Below, piece after piece: positions 1-8,871 of a stretch of 61,748 nt of DNA. Location: NCBI GenBank assembly GCA_947453945.1, contig CANGJB010000015.1, forward strand, positions 1 to 61,748. The letters are read 5' to 3'. The notes beneath the pieces were generated by a model that saw nothing but the letters and a program-made list of their open reading frames with translations, was not told the origin of the DNA and ran no database searches. This stretch comes from Sphingomonadaceae bacterium (GTDB lineage: Bacteria; Pseudomonadota; Alphaproteobacteria; Sphingomonadales; Sphingomonadaceae). Each line of letters opens with the position of its first letter. The first letter of the stretch is position 1. The position numbers and the translations under genes are program-made.

Positions 1-112
1 CGTCGATATGGGTCTGGACATACTGCGCTGGCCTCCAATCCCAGCACAAAGCTTGAATCAGAAAATCGCGCCAAAGGGAATCCCCTTTGAATCAGCCAAA
101 TGTCATCCCGCT

Positions 113-808
113 CTAAACGGCGGTTCCCACCAGCCGGCCGATACCGGCGGTGATCGCCATGGCCAGCGCGCCCCAGACGACGACGCGCAGCACGGGCTTG
201 CCCATCGCCGCGCCGCCTGCGCGGGCGCCGAGCGCGCCGAGCAGCGCGAGGAACAGGATCGAGCCGCCTGCCGTGCCGGTGACCATGAGGCCCATCGGCA
301 GGATCGCGGCGAGCAGCAGCGGCAGGAACGCGCCGCCGGTGAACATCAGCGCCGAGGTGATCGCGGCCAGCACCGGCTGCGCGGCGGTGGTTTCATTGAG
401 GTGGAGTTCATCGCGCGCATGGGCGGCCAGCGCATCCTTTGCCATCATCTGGCGGGCGACTTCGGCGGCGGTGGCAGGCTCGACGCCGCGTTCCTCGTAG
501 ATCGCGGCAAGTTCAGCGTGTTCATGCACCGGATCGGCGGCGAGTTCGGCGCGTTCGCGCGCGAGATCGGCGGCTTCGGTATCGGATTGACTGGAGACCG
601 AGACATATTCCCCCGCCGCCATCGACATCGCGCCTGCGACCAGCCCGGCTGCGCCCGCGACCAGCAGTGCCTGCCGCTCCGCGCCCGAGGCGGCCACGCC
701 AAGGATCAGGCTGGCGGTGGAGACGATCCCGTCGTTCGCGCCGAGCACGGCGGCGCGCAGCCAGCCGATCCGGGAGACGAGGTGCCGTTCTTCATGGGGT
801 CGCCGCAT
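113..808 (-). CDS. VIT/CCC1-family iron/manganese transporter
   Basis: This 231-aa membrane protein belongs to the VIT1/CCC1 family, which moves Fe2+ or Mn2+ across membranes. The N-terminal stretch (about residues 18-40) carries the family signature GANDGIVSTASLILGV. Hydrophobic segments lie near residues 40-68, 145-170, 175-195 and 205-228. The central soluble part (about 70-140) is rich in Glu and His, as in the cytosolic metal-binding domain of bacterial VIT proteins. An AGAGGAC-like ribosome-binding site lies just upstream of the ATG. It is the last of three minus-strand genes after the transglutaminase and the L,D-transpeptidase, with no obvious functional link. Family assignment is firm; which metal it carries cannot be read from sequence. 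Confidence 0.9.
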   Translation of the reverse strand: MRRPHEERHLVSRIGWLRAAVLGANDGIVSTASLILGVAASGAERQALLVAGAAGLVAGAMSMAAGEYVSVSSQSDTEAADLARERAELAADPVHEHAELAAIYEERGVEPATAAEVARQMMAKDALAAHARDELHLNETTAAQPVLAAITSALMFTGGAFLPLLLAAILPMGLMVTGTAGGSILFLALLGALGARAGGAAMGKPVLRVVVWGALAMAITAGIGRLVGTAV

Positions 809-875
809 GGTGTCCTCTTTTCTGCCTATCCATGGGCCTCATCGCACTGGACGGACAGGAAAAAAAGGATCTGGA

Positions 876-1640
876 TCAAGAATCCTGGCTGGCGACGGCA
901 GCGGGTCCGGTCGGCACGGGGGCTGCGTTCTCGATGATCGGCCCTTCGATGAGAGATTGGCCGACCCCGAGGCGCTTGCCATCGGTGATGATGACCTTGT
1001 CGCCCAGGCTGGCGACACCGAACAGGCGCTTGGCGAAGGCATCGGGCACGCCGATGCAGCCGTTGGTGGCATAGCCGCGCTCAACCTTGCTGCCGTGGAT
1101 CGAGACGCCATCGCCCGTGAGGCGCAGCATGAAAGGCATCGGCGCGTCGTAGATTGAAGAGACGTGGTCTGCGTCCTTCTGGCTGATCGGGAACACGCCG
1201 GTGGGGGTGGGCTTGCTGCCATAGCCCTTGAGAATGGCGGCAGCGCCGATCTCGTGCCCATCGCGGAACACAGACAGGGTGCGCGCTTCGAGATCGACGG
1301 TGACGACGATGGGGCCGTTTCGGGCGGGGCCGGCGCCGGCTGCGGTTTCATCCCAGAAGTACTGGCCGAACTTGATGGGTTCATCGATCTTGAGGATCGA
1401 CTTGACGACGAAGGGGCTGTTTGCGGGGGCCATGGCCGGGGCGACAGCGAGTTTGGGGGCGAGCTTGGGCGCGGGGGCGGCCACGTGCGCTTCAGCTTCT
1501 GAACCGCCGAATGCGAGCTGCGCCACATCCTTGCCGACATGAAAGGCGAGCAGCGAGGCGAGCGACATCGCGATGAAGCCGAGCGGCGCGCTGACCCAGC
1601 GCGAGCGGACGAGATCGAGGGGGGACTTCAGGCGGTTCAT
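876..1640 (-). CDS. L,D-transpeptidase family protein (YkuD domain)
   Basis: A 254-aa envelope enzyme of the YkuD fold, whose members form 3-3 crosslinks in peptidoglycan or attach proteins to it. A single N-terminal hydrophobic stretch (FIAMSLASLLAFHVG) follows a basic start, so it is probably membrane-anchored or secreted. The YkuD domain occupies about residues 105-230. It contains IHGSK and, further on, YATNGCIGVP, giving the His and catalytic Cys. The usual SHGCIR is here TNGCIGV, a divergent subfamily form. I chose the ATG at 1640 because GAAAGGAG precedes it and the protein then begins with MNRLKSP; the frame stays open upstream to 1703. A second YkuD protein is encoded at 32485-33522. 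Confidence 0.85.
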   Translation of the reverse strand: MNRLKSPLDLVRSRWVSAPLGFIAMSLASLLAFHVGKDVAQLAFGGSEAEAHVAAPAPKLAPKLAVAPAMAPANSPFVVKSILKIDEPIKFGQYFWDETAAGAGPARNGPIVVTVDLEARTLSVFRDGHEIGAAAILKGYGSKPTPTGVFPISQKDADHVSSIYDAPMPFMLRLTGDGVSIHGSKVERGYATNGCIGVPDAFAKRLFGVASLGDKVIITDGKRLGVGQSLIEGPIIENAAPVPTGPAAVASQDS

Positions 1641-1711
1641 CACGGGCTCGGCGCTCCTTTCGCTTTGCAAAATAGCGTAAACGAAAGGGTTGGCGAGCGG
1701 CATTCCAGCCT

Positions 1712-1735
1712 CGTCCCGCCTAGGGACGGGGCGGG
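1712..1735. terminator. GC-rich inverted repeat between two minus-strand genes
   Basis: CGTCCC (1712-1717) pairs with GGGACG (1723-1728) around a 5-nt loop. An alternative pairing is CCCGCC (1715-1720) with GGCGGG (1730-1735). It sits between the transglutaminase-like gene and the L,D-transpeptidase gene. There is no clear T-tract, so termination is only a possibility. Confidence 0.35.
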
Positions 1736-1744
1736 TTCTGTCCC

Positions 1745-2557
1745 TTAAGGAGCGTGGTTAACGGGTGCGACTTCGCGCACCACGATCGCCAGTTGGCGCA
1801 GATCGGCCTGGCCGAAGCTGGTGAGGAAGCTGGTGTCCGCCGCATCGCGCCCCACCGCGATCCGCGCAAACGAGGCGGCGTCGGCCATGCCGGTCGCATC
1901 GACCAGATGCCAGCCGCCCGATCCTTCCGCATCCGCCAGCCACACTTCCGCCACCGCATGGAAATCCTGCGGGGTGACCCTGCCGCCGTATCCGCTGACA
2001 AAGCGCGCCGGGATTGCGGCGGCGCGGGCGAAGCAGATCAGTGTATGCGCATAATCGCGGCACACCCCGCGGCGCTCGACGAAGCTGTCGATCGCGGTGG
2101 TCGAGGCATCGCTCGCGCCGGGCACATAGCGATAGTGCGCTGCGATCCAGTCTCGCATCGCCGCCACTTTTGCCCCGCCCTCGAACGCGCCAAACTCCTC
2201 GTCGACGAAGGGCGAGAAGCGGTTCGCAGGGCAATAGCGAGAGTCCATCAGATAGGGCACGGTCTCGCCCGGCAGGCGGTGCGGGGGCAGCGCGGCGAGC
2301 GTTTCGAGCACCGCCGACCGGCCCAGCACTTCGACATCTGCCGAATAGGTGACCGCACAATCGCCTTCCTGATGCAGCCAGATGCGCTCGCCAACCCCGT
2401 CTTGCGCGGGCACACGCGTGAAATGGCCCTGAGGTGTGCTAGCGAGCGTGCTCGCCAGGAGCCGCTGGTCAGTCGTCGCTGCGACCTCGATCTGGAGGAG
2501 GCTGTCGGTCGGCTCTGCGCAGTGCCAGGTGAGACTGGTCGTGATGGAAAGGTGCAT
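1745..2557 (-). CDS. Transglutaminase-like cysteine peptidase family protein
   Basis: A 270-aa protein with an N-terminal beta-rich domain (about 1-120) and a transglutaminase-like core (about 130-240). The papain-like triad is visible: Cys in ERRGVCRDYAHTL, His in DFHAVAEVW and Asp in HLVDATGM. Bacterial members act as peptidases or amidases, often on peptides or cell-wall material; the substrate here is unknown. The ATG at 2557 (MHLSITTSL) fits the usual start of the family, and 13 extra codons upstream look like untranslated leader. It is transcribed toward the L,D-transpeptidase gene and may share its transcript. Confidence 0.85.
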   Translation of the reverse strand: MHLSITTSLTWHCAEPTDSLLQIEVAATTDQRLLASTLASTPQGHFTRVPAQDGVGERIWLHQEGDCAVTYSADVEVLGRSAVLETLAALPPHRLPGETVPYLMDSRYCPANRFSPFVDEEFGAFEGGAKVAAMRDWIAAHYRYVPGASDASTTAIDSFVERRGVCRDYAHTLICFARAAAIPARFVSGYGGRVTPQDFHAVAEVWLADAEGSGGWHLVDATGMADAASFARIAVGRDAADTSFLTSFGQADLRQLAIVVREVAPVNHAP

Positions 2558-2666
2558 GGGGTGCCCGGGATGAAGGCCGAAACGGCCTCTGCGCAATGAC
2601 GGTTATGATGGGGCAATAGGATGGGTTTCAGCACGATGAAAGGTTCGCGTGGGTAAAGGGTCCCTC

Positions 2667-3338
2667 ATGATGCAGATTTATGCCTGGCTGGAGAGCGAAG
2701 CGCCTTGGCTGGGGCACCTTTCGCCCTTGTTTGCCGCGACGTGTGTGGCGCTCGCGCTGGTGATCGTCGGTGGGGCGCTGGCGGCGCGCGGCGGGAGGAT
2801 TGGCAAGGCGGTGCGGTTCGCCGGGAATCTGCTGATGCTCGCGGTGTTCGGCCTTGCGGTCATGCGCTTTGTGCGGATGGACCCCAGCTTCGATGCGGCG
2901 CTCCACAGCATCGGTGCCCCGGCGCAGACCGTTTCCGGCGGGGAAACGCGCATTCCGCTGGGAGCAGACGGGCACTACTGGATCACTGCAAGGCTTAACG
3001 GCACGCGGATGCGGCTGATGGTCGATACCGGCGCGACGGTAACCGCGCTTTCGAGCGATGTGGCCGAGGCGGCGGGTATCACGCCCGATCCGCTGCGCCC
3101 GGACGCCATGGTGGAGACGGCGAACGGAACTGTCACGGCGGCTCCGGCGCGGATCGATGAATTGCGCTTCGGCTCCATCGCGGCGCGCGATCTCGATGCG
3201 ATTGTCATGCCGGGGCAGGGCGGGCCCAATGTGCTGGGGATGAACTTCCTGACACGGCTGAAGGGCTGGCGGGTGGAGGAAGGCTTGCTGATACTCAGCC
3301 CTCATAAACCGCAGGTCGAGCAAGCCCCCACCAGGTAA
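2667..3338 (+). CDS. Membrane-anchored retropepsin-like aspartic protease (TIGR02281-type)
   Basis: About 223 aa. Two hydrophobic segments near the N-terminus (about 15-40 and 48-68) anchor a C-terminal single-lobe aspartic protease domain. The active-site motif LMVDTGATVTALS (Asp-Thr-Gly) and the later NVLGMNFL are those of clan AA proteases conserved in Alphaproteobacteria. These fold as dimers and are thought to act in the periplasm; targets are unknown. AAAGGG precedes tandem ATG codons at 2667 and 2670, which I favour over a GTG at 2649. Its 3' end overlaps the convergent DUF418 gene by 44 bp. Confidence 0.85.
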   Translation: MMQIYAWLESEAPWLGHLSPLFAATCVALALVIVGGALAARGGRIGKAVRFAGNLLMLAVFGLAVMRFVRMDPSFDAALHSIGAPAQTVSGGETRIPLGADGHYWITARLNGTRMRLMVDTGATVTALSSDVAEAAGITPDPLRPDAMVETANGTVTAAPARIDELRFGSIAARDLDAIVMPGQGGPNVLGMNFLTRLKGWRVEEGLLILSPHKPQVEQAPTR

Positions 3339-4530
3339 GGCGCCGCCATAGTGCTTCGAGCGGGCCTTGGCCGAAGCGCGCCAGCCACCCCTGCGGCCAC
3401 GCCAGCATCAGCGCCCACCCGGCCAGCACCACCAGCGGCAAGGCGGCGCGGGGGAGCACGCTGCCAAGGCCAAGGCCCCAACCGGCGAACAGCGCGCTCA
3501 TCACCACAGTGGTGCCGAGATAGTTGGTGAAGGCACAGCGGCCCGCAGCGGCGAGGCGGCGCCCGGCGGCAGAGCCCGAGATGCGCGGCCAGAGCAGCAG
3601 CAGCGCAGCCAGATAGCCCAGCGTCATCAACAAGTGCGGGATCGCTGCGAGCGAGCCCATCACCACGAACATCGCGCCGGGCGGGAAGTGGTGCAGCGCT
3701 GCCCAGCCGATCAGCGCGGCGCTCATCGCTCCGCCTGCGCCGATGCCGATCAGGGCCATGCGGCGCAGGGTCCGCTCGTCCCATTCGTCGGTGAACAGGC
3801 CCATGCGCAGCAGCGCCATGCCGAGCAGCATGAGCGGGAAAGTTTCAAAGAAGGTCGCGCCGAGGTTTTCAAGCGGGAGAAATGGCGCGTCCGTCAGCCG
3901 CAGGCGCAGCGCTTCGAGGAATCCGGCGTGGAGTATGCGCCCATCTGCTGCAATCGAAGCGGCGATGCGGCCCATCATCGCGGCCTGTTCGGCCGCTTCG
4001 GCGGGGGTGCCATGGCCCGCGAGCACGCGGCTTTCAGTGGTGATCGCGGCCAGATCGCCGATCATTTCAAGACCGTGGCTGGCCAGAAACAGGAGCAGCG
4101 CGGCGGCGGCAAGCGGTTCGGGCGCGAGGCGGCGCAGCGCGAAGGCGATCAGGCCGCACACCGCATAGGGGAGCAGGATATCGCCCCACCAAAGCAGCAC
4201 ATAATGGGCATAGCCGAACAGCATCAGCCAGAGCAGGCGGCGCACTTGCATCAGGTCTGCATTGGCGCCGCGCCGCTCTGCCGCATCGGCAAACAGCATC
4301 ATGCTGGCCCCAAACAGCAGCGTGAAGAGCCCGCGCATCTTGCCCTCGAACAGCACGTAGGCCGTGATGAACCAGAGCGCCCCGCCATAGCCTGAACCGG
4401 CTGGAGGCTGAGGCAGCATCGGATTGAATGTTGCCAGCAATGGGCCCCAGAACCCGGTCACGTTGATCGCGAGGATGCCGAGCACGGCAACCCCGCGCAC
4501 GAAATCGAGCGCGGCAATCCGGGGCGGCAT
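3295..4530 (-). CDS. DUF418 (YeiB-like) polytopic membrane protein
   Basis: A 411-aa protein with about ten hydrophobic segments. It starts with IAALDFVRGVAVLGILAINV, the typical N-terminus of the YeiB/DUF418 acyltransferase-3-like membrane family. The C-terminal third (about 240-400) has the conserved FTNYLGTT and WGPLEALWRRLT motifs of the DUF418 domain. The function of the family is not settled; a role in export or modification of envelope molecules is usually assumed. I took the ATG at 4530 because it matches the family start and lies just past the stop of the preceding SPOR gene at 4547. Its end overlaps the convergent aspartic-protease gene. Confidence 0.88.
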   Translation of the reverse strand: MPPRIAALDFVRGVAVLGILAINVTGFWGPLLATFNPMLPQPPAGSGYGGALWFITAYVLFEGKMRGLFTLLFGASMMLFADAAERRGANADLMQVRRLLWLMLFGYAHYVLLWWGDILLPYAVCGLIAFALRRLAPEPLAAAALLLFLASHGLEMIGDLAAITTESRVLAGHGTPAEAAEQAAMMGRIAASIAADGRILHAGFLEALRLRLTDAPFLPLENLGATFFETFPLMLLGMALLRMGLFTDEWDERTLRRMALIGIGAGGAMSAALIGWAALHHFPPGAMFVVMGSLAAIPHLLMTLGYLAALLLLWPRISGSAAGRRLAAAGRCAFTNYLGTTVVMSALFAGWGLGLGSVLPRAALPLVVLAGWALMLAWPQGWLARFGQGPLEALWRRLTWWGLARPAVYEG

Positions 4531-4546
4531 AGGGGCGTTCAGGCGT

Positions 4547-5731
4547 TCAGGGCGCGACGGGCAGGCAGGCGAAGCCGCCCGCCTTGAGTGCGGCGCAGGC
4601 ACGCTGCGCGCCGGACTCGGAGTAGCCAGTGGCAAGCAGGCGCGTTGCCGTGCCGGGGATATCCTGCCGCGCGTGGCCGGCTATCTCGGGCCGTCCGCGT
4701 ACGCGCGCCCACAGCCCATCGGCATTGGCCTTGACCCCGAAGGCGCCGAGCTGGATCCGCCATGCACCGCCTGTGGCAGCGGGCGCAGGCTTTGGCGGGG
4801 CGGGTTTGGGCGGGACGGGCTTTACCGGAACCGGCTTTGGCGTGGGCGCCGGCGGCGGGGCGGCGGCGGGTTCGGACGGGGGCGGCAGATAGGCGGCGAC
4901 CGGCTCCACCGACGTGGAGGGCGGGAGGTCTACGGGCTCGATCGAAGTGGGCGCCGGCCTGGTATTTGGCAGGGATGCGGGGCCCGCTGCCGCCGGCAGT
5001 GACGACGACATTGAAGGCGGGACGTTCCGGCTGCCGAGATCGGCGGCGGCGAGTTCGCGGCCGCGTGCCTCCGACGCCTGCCGGTCGAGATCGCTCGCGA
5101 GGCTGACGCCCATCTGCCGCTGGTTGAGCGGGATCGTCTGGTTCATCGTGGCGAGGCTGGCGGTGGCTTGCGGCAAGCCGCTGGCCGCGGCGCGCGTGAT
5201 CAAGGCATAGGCGCGAACCCAATCCTTGGGCGCATAATCGCCATTGTAGGCGGCGATGCCCAGCACATACATCGCGCGCGGCTCCCCCCGATCGGAAGCG
5301 GACTGCAGCCAGGGCATCGCGGCCTGCTGGCGGCCGGTCTGGAACAGGATAATGCCGTAGTTGTCTGCAGCGGCAATATGGCCGAGGCGGGCGGCCTTGC
5401 CGAAATAGGCCTCCGCCTTGCCAAGATCGCGCGTGACACCGCGGCCGAGCTTGTAGGCCTGTCCAAGGTTGAACAGCGCATCCGCATCGCCCTTGGCTGC
5501 AGGCCCCTGCCACGCTTTGATCGCCGTCTCGTAGTTCCCGGCAGACCAGGCATCGACCCCGGCGCGCACGGCAGCTGCGTTAGCCGCCGCGCTTGCAGCA
5601 TTGGCCGCAGCGGGCAGCGCGCGCGGGGCGTTGGTTGCCGCAGGGGCGGCGGAGGCCGGAGCGAGAGCGGCTGACAAGGCAAGGCCCGAAAGGCCGCATG
5701 CGGCCGCCGCCAGAAGAGCAAATCCGCGCAT
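4547..5731 (-). CDS. Secreted Sel1-repeat and SPOR-domain protein
   Basis: 394 aa with a cleavable Ala-rich signal peptide (about 1-28). Sel1-like alpha/alpha repeats lie at about 75-185 (ALFNLGQAYKLGRGV, AAADNYGIILFQTG, AMYVLGIAAYNGD). A Pro-rich linker at about 255-310 contains repeated PKP/KPAPPKPAP. A C-terminal SPOR domain spans about 315-392 (WRIQLGAFG). SPOR domains bind denuded glycan strands at the division septum, so a periplasmic role in division or wall remodelling is likely. The gene is divergent from the ParA-like gene across about 300 bp. A second TPR/SPOR protein is the third gene on that side. Confidence 0.85.
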   Translation of the reverse strand: MRGFALLAAAACGLSGLALSAALAPASAAPAATNAPRALPAAANAASAAANAAAVRAGVDAWSAGNYETAIKAWQGPAAKGDADALFNLGQAYKLGRGVTRDLGKAEAYFGKAARLGHIAAADNYGIILFQTGRQQAAMPWLQSASDRGEPRAMYVLGIAAYNGDYAPKDWVRAYALITRAAASGLPQATASLATMNQTIPLNQRQMGVSLASDLDRQASEARGRELAAADLGSRNVPPSMSSSLPAAAGPASLPNTRPAPTSIEPVDLPPSTSVEPVAAYLPPPSEPAAAPPPAPTPKPVPVKPVPPKPAPPKPAPAATGGAWRIQLGAFGVKANADGLWARVRGRPEIAGHARQDIPGTATRLLATGYSESGAQRACAALKAGGFACLPVAP

Positions 5732-6034
5732 GATGAGTCGAATCTCTCCTCAAGCCGCTCCCTTCGAAGCGGGGTTAACGATGGCGCGCCAGGTGCCACC
5801 GCGCAAATAGCGCATGGGCCGCAGGTCGCAATGAAATCAACCCAAGTAGATTAGCGTATATGGTTAATGCAGAAAAGACAGGATCTTGACCAGCCCATCC
5901 TAGTCCCCAGTCGCGGGCCTGCGCAAAATCCCGTGCTGCAAAAGTGGCAATGTTAACCAAAATTTGAGGGTCTTCTGCGATCCCCCTGCGAGAGACCGTT
6001 CAGTCTTGTTCGTCTTGCCCACAGGGGGATTGCA
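5732..6034. promoter_or_regulatory. Divergent intergenic region between the SPOR gene and the parA-like operon
   Basis: About 300 bp without a convincing gene. It is noticeably A+T-richer than its flanks, especially 5830-5880 and 5935-6010, as expected for back-to-back promoters. A purine-rich ACAGGGGGAT ribosome-binding site lies at 6021-6030 for the GTG start at 6035. I could not define -35/-10 elements with confidence. Confidence 0.45.
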
Positions 6035-6763
6035 GTGCGCGTACTGGCTTTGGCATCGCAAAAGGGGGGGTCTGGCAAGACGACCTTGTCCGGTCACCTC
6101 GCCGTACAGGCGCAGCGCGCAGGCGCTGGGCCAGTCGTCCTGATCGACATCGATCCGCAAGGCTCGCTGTCTGATTGGTGGAACGAGCGCGAGGCTGAAT
6201 ACCCCGCCTTTGCCCAGACCACGGTTGCCCGGCTCGCCGGCGATCTGGCTGTTCTGCGCCAGCAGGGCTTCAAGCTGGCGGTGATCGATACGCCGCCGGC
6301 CATCACCATGGCGATCCAGTCGGTGATCTCGGTTGCCGAACTCATTGTCGTGCCGACGCGCCCCAGCCCGCATGATCTGCGCGCCGTAGGTGCCACTGTC
6401 GATCTGTGCGAACGCGCTGGCAAGCCGCTGATCTTCGTGGTCAATGCCGCGACGCCCAAAGCGCGGATCACGGGCGAAGCCGCAGTCGCCCTTTCGCAGC
6501 ATGGCACGGTTGCGCCCATCACGCTGCATCACCGCACCGATTTCGCCGCATCGATGATCGATGGCCGCACGGTCATGGAAGTCGATCCCAGGGGCAAGTC
6601 CGCCGCCGAGATCGAGGCGCTGTGGACCTATGTGTCCGAGCGGCTCGAGAAGAATTTCCGCCGCACCGTGTTTGCAGTGCCGCAACCGGGCCATGCCGGA
6701 TCTGCACTGCCCGGCGCCTCACGTCCCGCCGGGGGCTTCGGCCGCCGCGTGATCGGTTCGTGA
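6035..6763 (+). CDS. Orphan ParA/MinD-type ATPase
   Basis: 242 aa. The deviant Walker A motif SQKGGSGKTTLSGHLA lies at about residues 8-23. Walker A' (VLIDIDPQGSLSDWW) and Walker B (LAVIDTPPAI) follow, all typical of ParA-family ATPases that position plasmids, chromosomes or protein clusters. The start is GTG with a strong AGGGGG ribosome-binding site. No parB gene or parS-like repeats are next to it. Instead it is followed, 16 bp later, by a gene for a small RHH-like protein and then a TPR/SPOR lipoprotein gene. That favours spatial organisation of an envelope or division process over plasmid partition. The last 25 residues are low-complexity Gly/Pro/Ser-rich. Confidence 0.88.
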   Translation: MRVLALASQKGGSGKTTLSGHLAVQAQRAGAGPVVLIDIDPQGSLSDWWNEREAEYPAFAQTTVARLAGDLAVLRQQGFKLAVIDTPPAITMAIQSVISVAELIVVPTRPSPHDLRAVGATVDLCERAGKPLIFVVNAATPKARITGEAAVALSQHGTVAPITLHHRTDFAASMIDGRTVMEVDPRGKSAAEIEALWTYVSERLEKNFRRTVFAVPQPGHAGSALPGASRPAGGFGRRVIGS

Positions 6764-6779
6764 AGGGAACGCCGCGGCC

Positions 6780-7355
6780 ATGACCGAACCCAAATCTTTC
6801 GCCTCGCTCAGCCCCAGCCTGCTCGCCCGCAAGGGTGCGGCCCGCCCGGCGATGCGCCCGCAGCTCCTTCCGCTGACGCTCGAGGACCAGCGCCGCATGG
6901 GCTTCGGCTCAGCTGTGCTCGCGGCCGAACCGGCTGATTTTCCGGCGTTCGACGTCGATGATCTGGGCTGGAACGACCTTGGCGAAGAAGCCGCTGCCGC
7001 CCCCGCGCCTGTTGCCGAGATCGTGGCCGAGATCGTAGCTATCGCGGCGGACCCGCTGCCCGAACCTGCCCAGCCCGAAGTGCTCCGCCGGATCGAATCG
7101 CTGGCCGGTGTGCTGAGCGCACCCAGCGCTGCGCCCGCCGCACCCTTGCGCCGCCGCGAACGTGGCACCGCGCTCAAGGAAGGGCGCAAGGCGGCTTTCA
7201 CGCTGCGGCTCGATGGCGCGCGCCATCTGCGTCTGCGGCTGGCCTGCACCATCGATAACCGCAGCGCTCAAGCTTTGGTGATCGAAGCACTCGACCATTT
7301 CCTCAAAGCGAAGCCGGGTCTTGATGACCTGGCCCGCCGCGCCATTCGCTCCTGA
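6780..7355 (+). CDS. Hypothetical protein with C-terminal ribbon-helix-helix-like segment
   Basis: 191 aa with no firm family match. The N-terminal 120 residues are Ala/Pro/Glu-rich and probably disordered (for example EEAAAAPAPVAEIVAEIVAI). The last 60 residues look ordered: KAAFTLRLDGARHLRLRL (beta strand), then two helices ending in LVIEALDHFLKAKPGL. This strand-helix-helix pattern resembles RHH DNA-binding or ParA-partner domains. It sits 16 bp after the parA-like gene and 27 bp before the TPR/SPOR gene, so the three are probably one operon. The likely role is partner or adaptor of the ParA ATPase, by context only. Confidence 0.7.
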   Translation: MTEPKSFASLSPSLLARKGAARPAMRPQLLPLTLEDQRRMGFGSAVLAAEPADFPAFDVDDLGWNDLGEEAAAAPAPVAEIVAEIVAIAADPLPEPAQPEVLRRIESLAGVLSAPSAAPAAPLRRRERGTALKEGRKAAFTLRLDGARHLRLRLACTIDNRSAQALVIEALDHFLKAKPGLDDLARRAIRS

Positions 7356-7382
7356 ACCGAATTCCAGCCGGGACATCACGCC

Positions 7383-8765
7383 ATGACAACCGCACACGAC
7401 AGCAAGACTGACCGGAAGGCCACCTATCGCCTCACCCGGTTCTGCCTGACCACCGCGTTGGCGGCCGGGCTCCTTTCCGGTTGCGCCGCGGGCGGACCGA
7501 ACCACGCGAAGTTCGCCTCGAACGCGCAGACTGCGCTGGGCAAGGGCAGCACGGAGAAGGCCATTGCGCTCGCCGAACAGGCTGTGCTGGCCAGCCCGCG
7601 GACTGCGTCCTACCGCACGCTGCTCGGTTCCGCCTATCTGCGCGCGGGCCGCTTTGAAGCCGCGCGCCAGGCCTTCGACGAGGCGATGCAGCTGGGTGAA
7701 GACGGCGGCAAGGCCGCGCTGAGCCTTGCGCTGGCCGATATCGCGCTGGGCCGCGGCAACGAGGCCGCCGATACGCTGAACACCTACCGCGACAGCATTC
7801 CCGCTTCGGACTACGGCCTTGCCATGGCGATGGCCGGGCAGACACAGACCGGCATTTCGGCGCTGACCGAAGCGCTGCGGCAGGGCGAGAATACGCCCAA
7901 GGTGCGCCAGAACCTGGCTTATGCATATGCGCTCGATGGCAGCTGGCGCGAGGCCAAGCTGATGGCGCAGCAGGATGTTTCCGCCGACAAGGTGAACGAG
8001 CGCCTGCAGGAGTGGGCCTATATGGCCCGGCCCGAGGACACCCGCCGCCGCGTTGCCGCCCTGCTCGGCGCGCCGGTTCAGGCAGACGGCGGCCAGCCGA
8101 CCGCGCTGGCGCTGGCGAACTTCCCGGAACCCCAGAAGCTGGCGGAAGAAGCCGTGGCGATGGCCGCGACTCAGCAGGCCGCTTCGGGTGATGCGGCGGA
8201 GCTGGCCAAGGCCGCTGCGGCCGCGATGCCTGCACCGCAGGCCGATGCCGCCGCGCCGCAACCGGCGCTGGCCGATGCTTCAAGCGCGCCCGTTGCGAGC
8301 AAGCTTGCCGCGATCGACATGCCGCCTTCGGCTGCTGCAGCGCCCGAGGCTGAGCCGGCACGTGCCGTTACGCCGCAGATGGTTTCGAACCCCGTGGTCC
8401 AGCCAATCCATGGCCGCCGCACAGTGCCTGCCGCTTCGCCCGTCGCTGCGGCATCTGGCGGCGCGCGTGGCAGCCACTTCATCCAGCTTGGCTCGTTTGC
8501 TTCGGCAGACGGTGCCCAGCGCGCCTGGCGCCACTATTCCACGCGCAATAGCAGCCTTGCCGGCTATCACAGCCAGATCACGCAGGTTTCGGTCGAAGGC
8601 CGCCAGTTCTGGCGCGTTCAGGCCGTGGGCTTCAGCGGCATCGCCTCGGCCCGCCAGATGTGCCAGTCGGTCAAGGCCAAGGGCGGGGTCTGCCTCGTCA
8701 AGTCCGAGCCGGGCGGCGTGACCCCGCAGGGCCGTCCCGCGGCGACACGCATGGCCCAGCGCTGA
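7383..8765 (+). CDS. TPR and SPOR-domain lipoprotein
   Basis: 460 aa. A lipobox (AAGLLSGC, lipidated Cys at about residue 34) follows a hydrophobic stretch. TPR-like helices run from about 40 to 210 (KAIALAEQAVLASPRTASYRTLLGSAYLRAGRFEAARQAF is the region pattern). A long Ala/Pro-rich linker (about 230-355) leads to a C-terminal SPOR domain (about 358-440, HFIQLGSFASADGAQRAW). The architecture parallels the divergent Sel1/SPOR protein at 4547-5731. SPOR proteins bind septal peptidoglycan, so this is probably a periplasmic scaffold. It is the third gene of the parA operon and is followed by a very strong hairpin. Confidence 0.87.
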   Translation: MTTAHDSKTDRKATYRLTRFCLTTALAAGLLSGCAAGGPNHAKFASNAQTALGKGSTEKAIALAEQAVLASPRTASYRTLLGSAYLRAGRFEAARQAFDEAMQLGEDGGKAALSLALADIALGRGNEAADTLNTYRDSIPASDYGLAMAMAGQTQTGISALTEALRQGENTPKVRQNLAYAYALDGSWREAKLMAQQDVSADKVNERLQEWAYMARPEDTRRRVAALLGAPVQADGGQPTALALANFPEPQKLAEEAVAMAATQQAASGDAAELAKAAAAAMPAPQADAAAPQPALADASSAPVASKLAAIDMPPSAAAAPEAEPARAVTPQMVSNPVVQPIHGRRTVPAASPVAAASGGARGSHFIQLGSFASADGAQRAWRHYSTRNSSLAGYHSQITQVSVEGRQFWRVQAVGFSGIASARQMCQSVKAKGGVCLVKSEPGGVTPQGRPAATRMAQR

Positions 8766-8783
8766 TTTATCCCTGACCTGAAG

Positions 8784-8870
8784 AGGCGGCACCGGCCCGC
8801 TCCCCCGGGCGGCCACCCACGAGAGTACCCTGAATGGGTGGCCGGGCGGGGGAGCGGGCCGGTGCCGCCT
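8784..8870. terminator. Very long perfect-like hairpin between convergent genes
   Basis: Left arm 8784-8819 pairs with right arm 8835-8870, 34 of 36 positions complementary, around a 15-nt loop. The arms begin AGGCGGCACCGGCCCGC. It lies between the end of the TPR/SPOR gene and the end of the dihydroorotase-like gene and could act as a bidirectional terminator. The stem is much longer than a typical intrinsic terminator and has no U-tract. Confidence 0.6.
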
Positions 8871-8871
8871 G

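Noticed and set aside
5775..5960. A 61-codon minus-strand frame in the parA promoter region
   Set aside because: TTG start, no ribosome-binding site and no recognisable protein feature.
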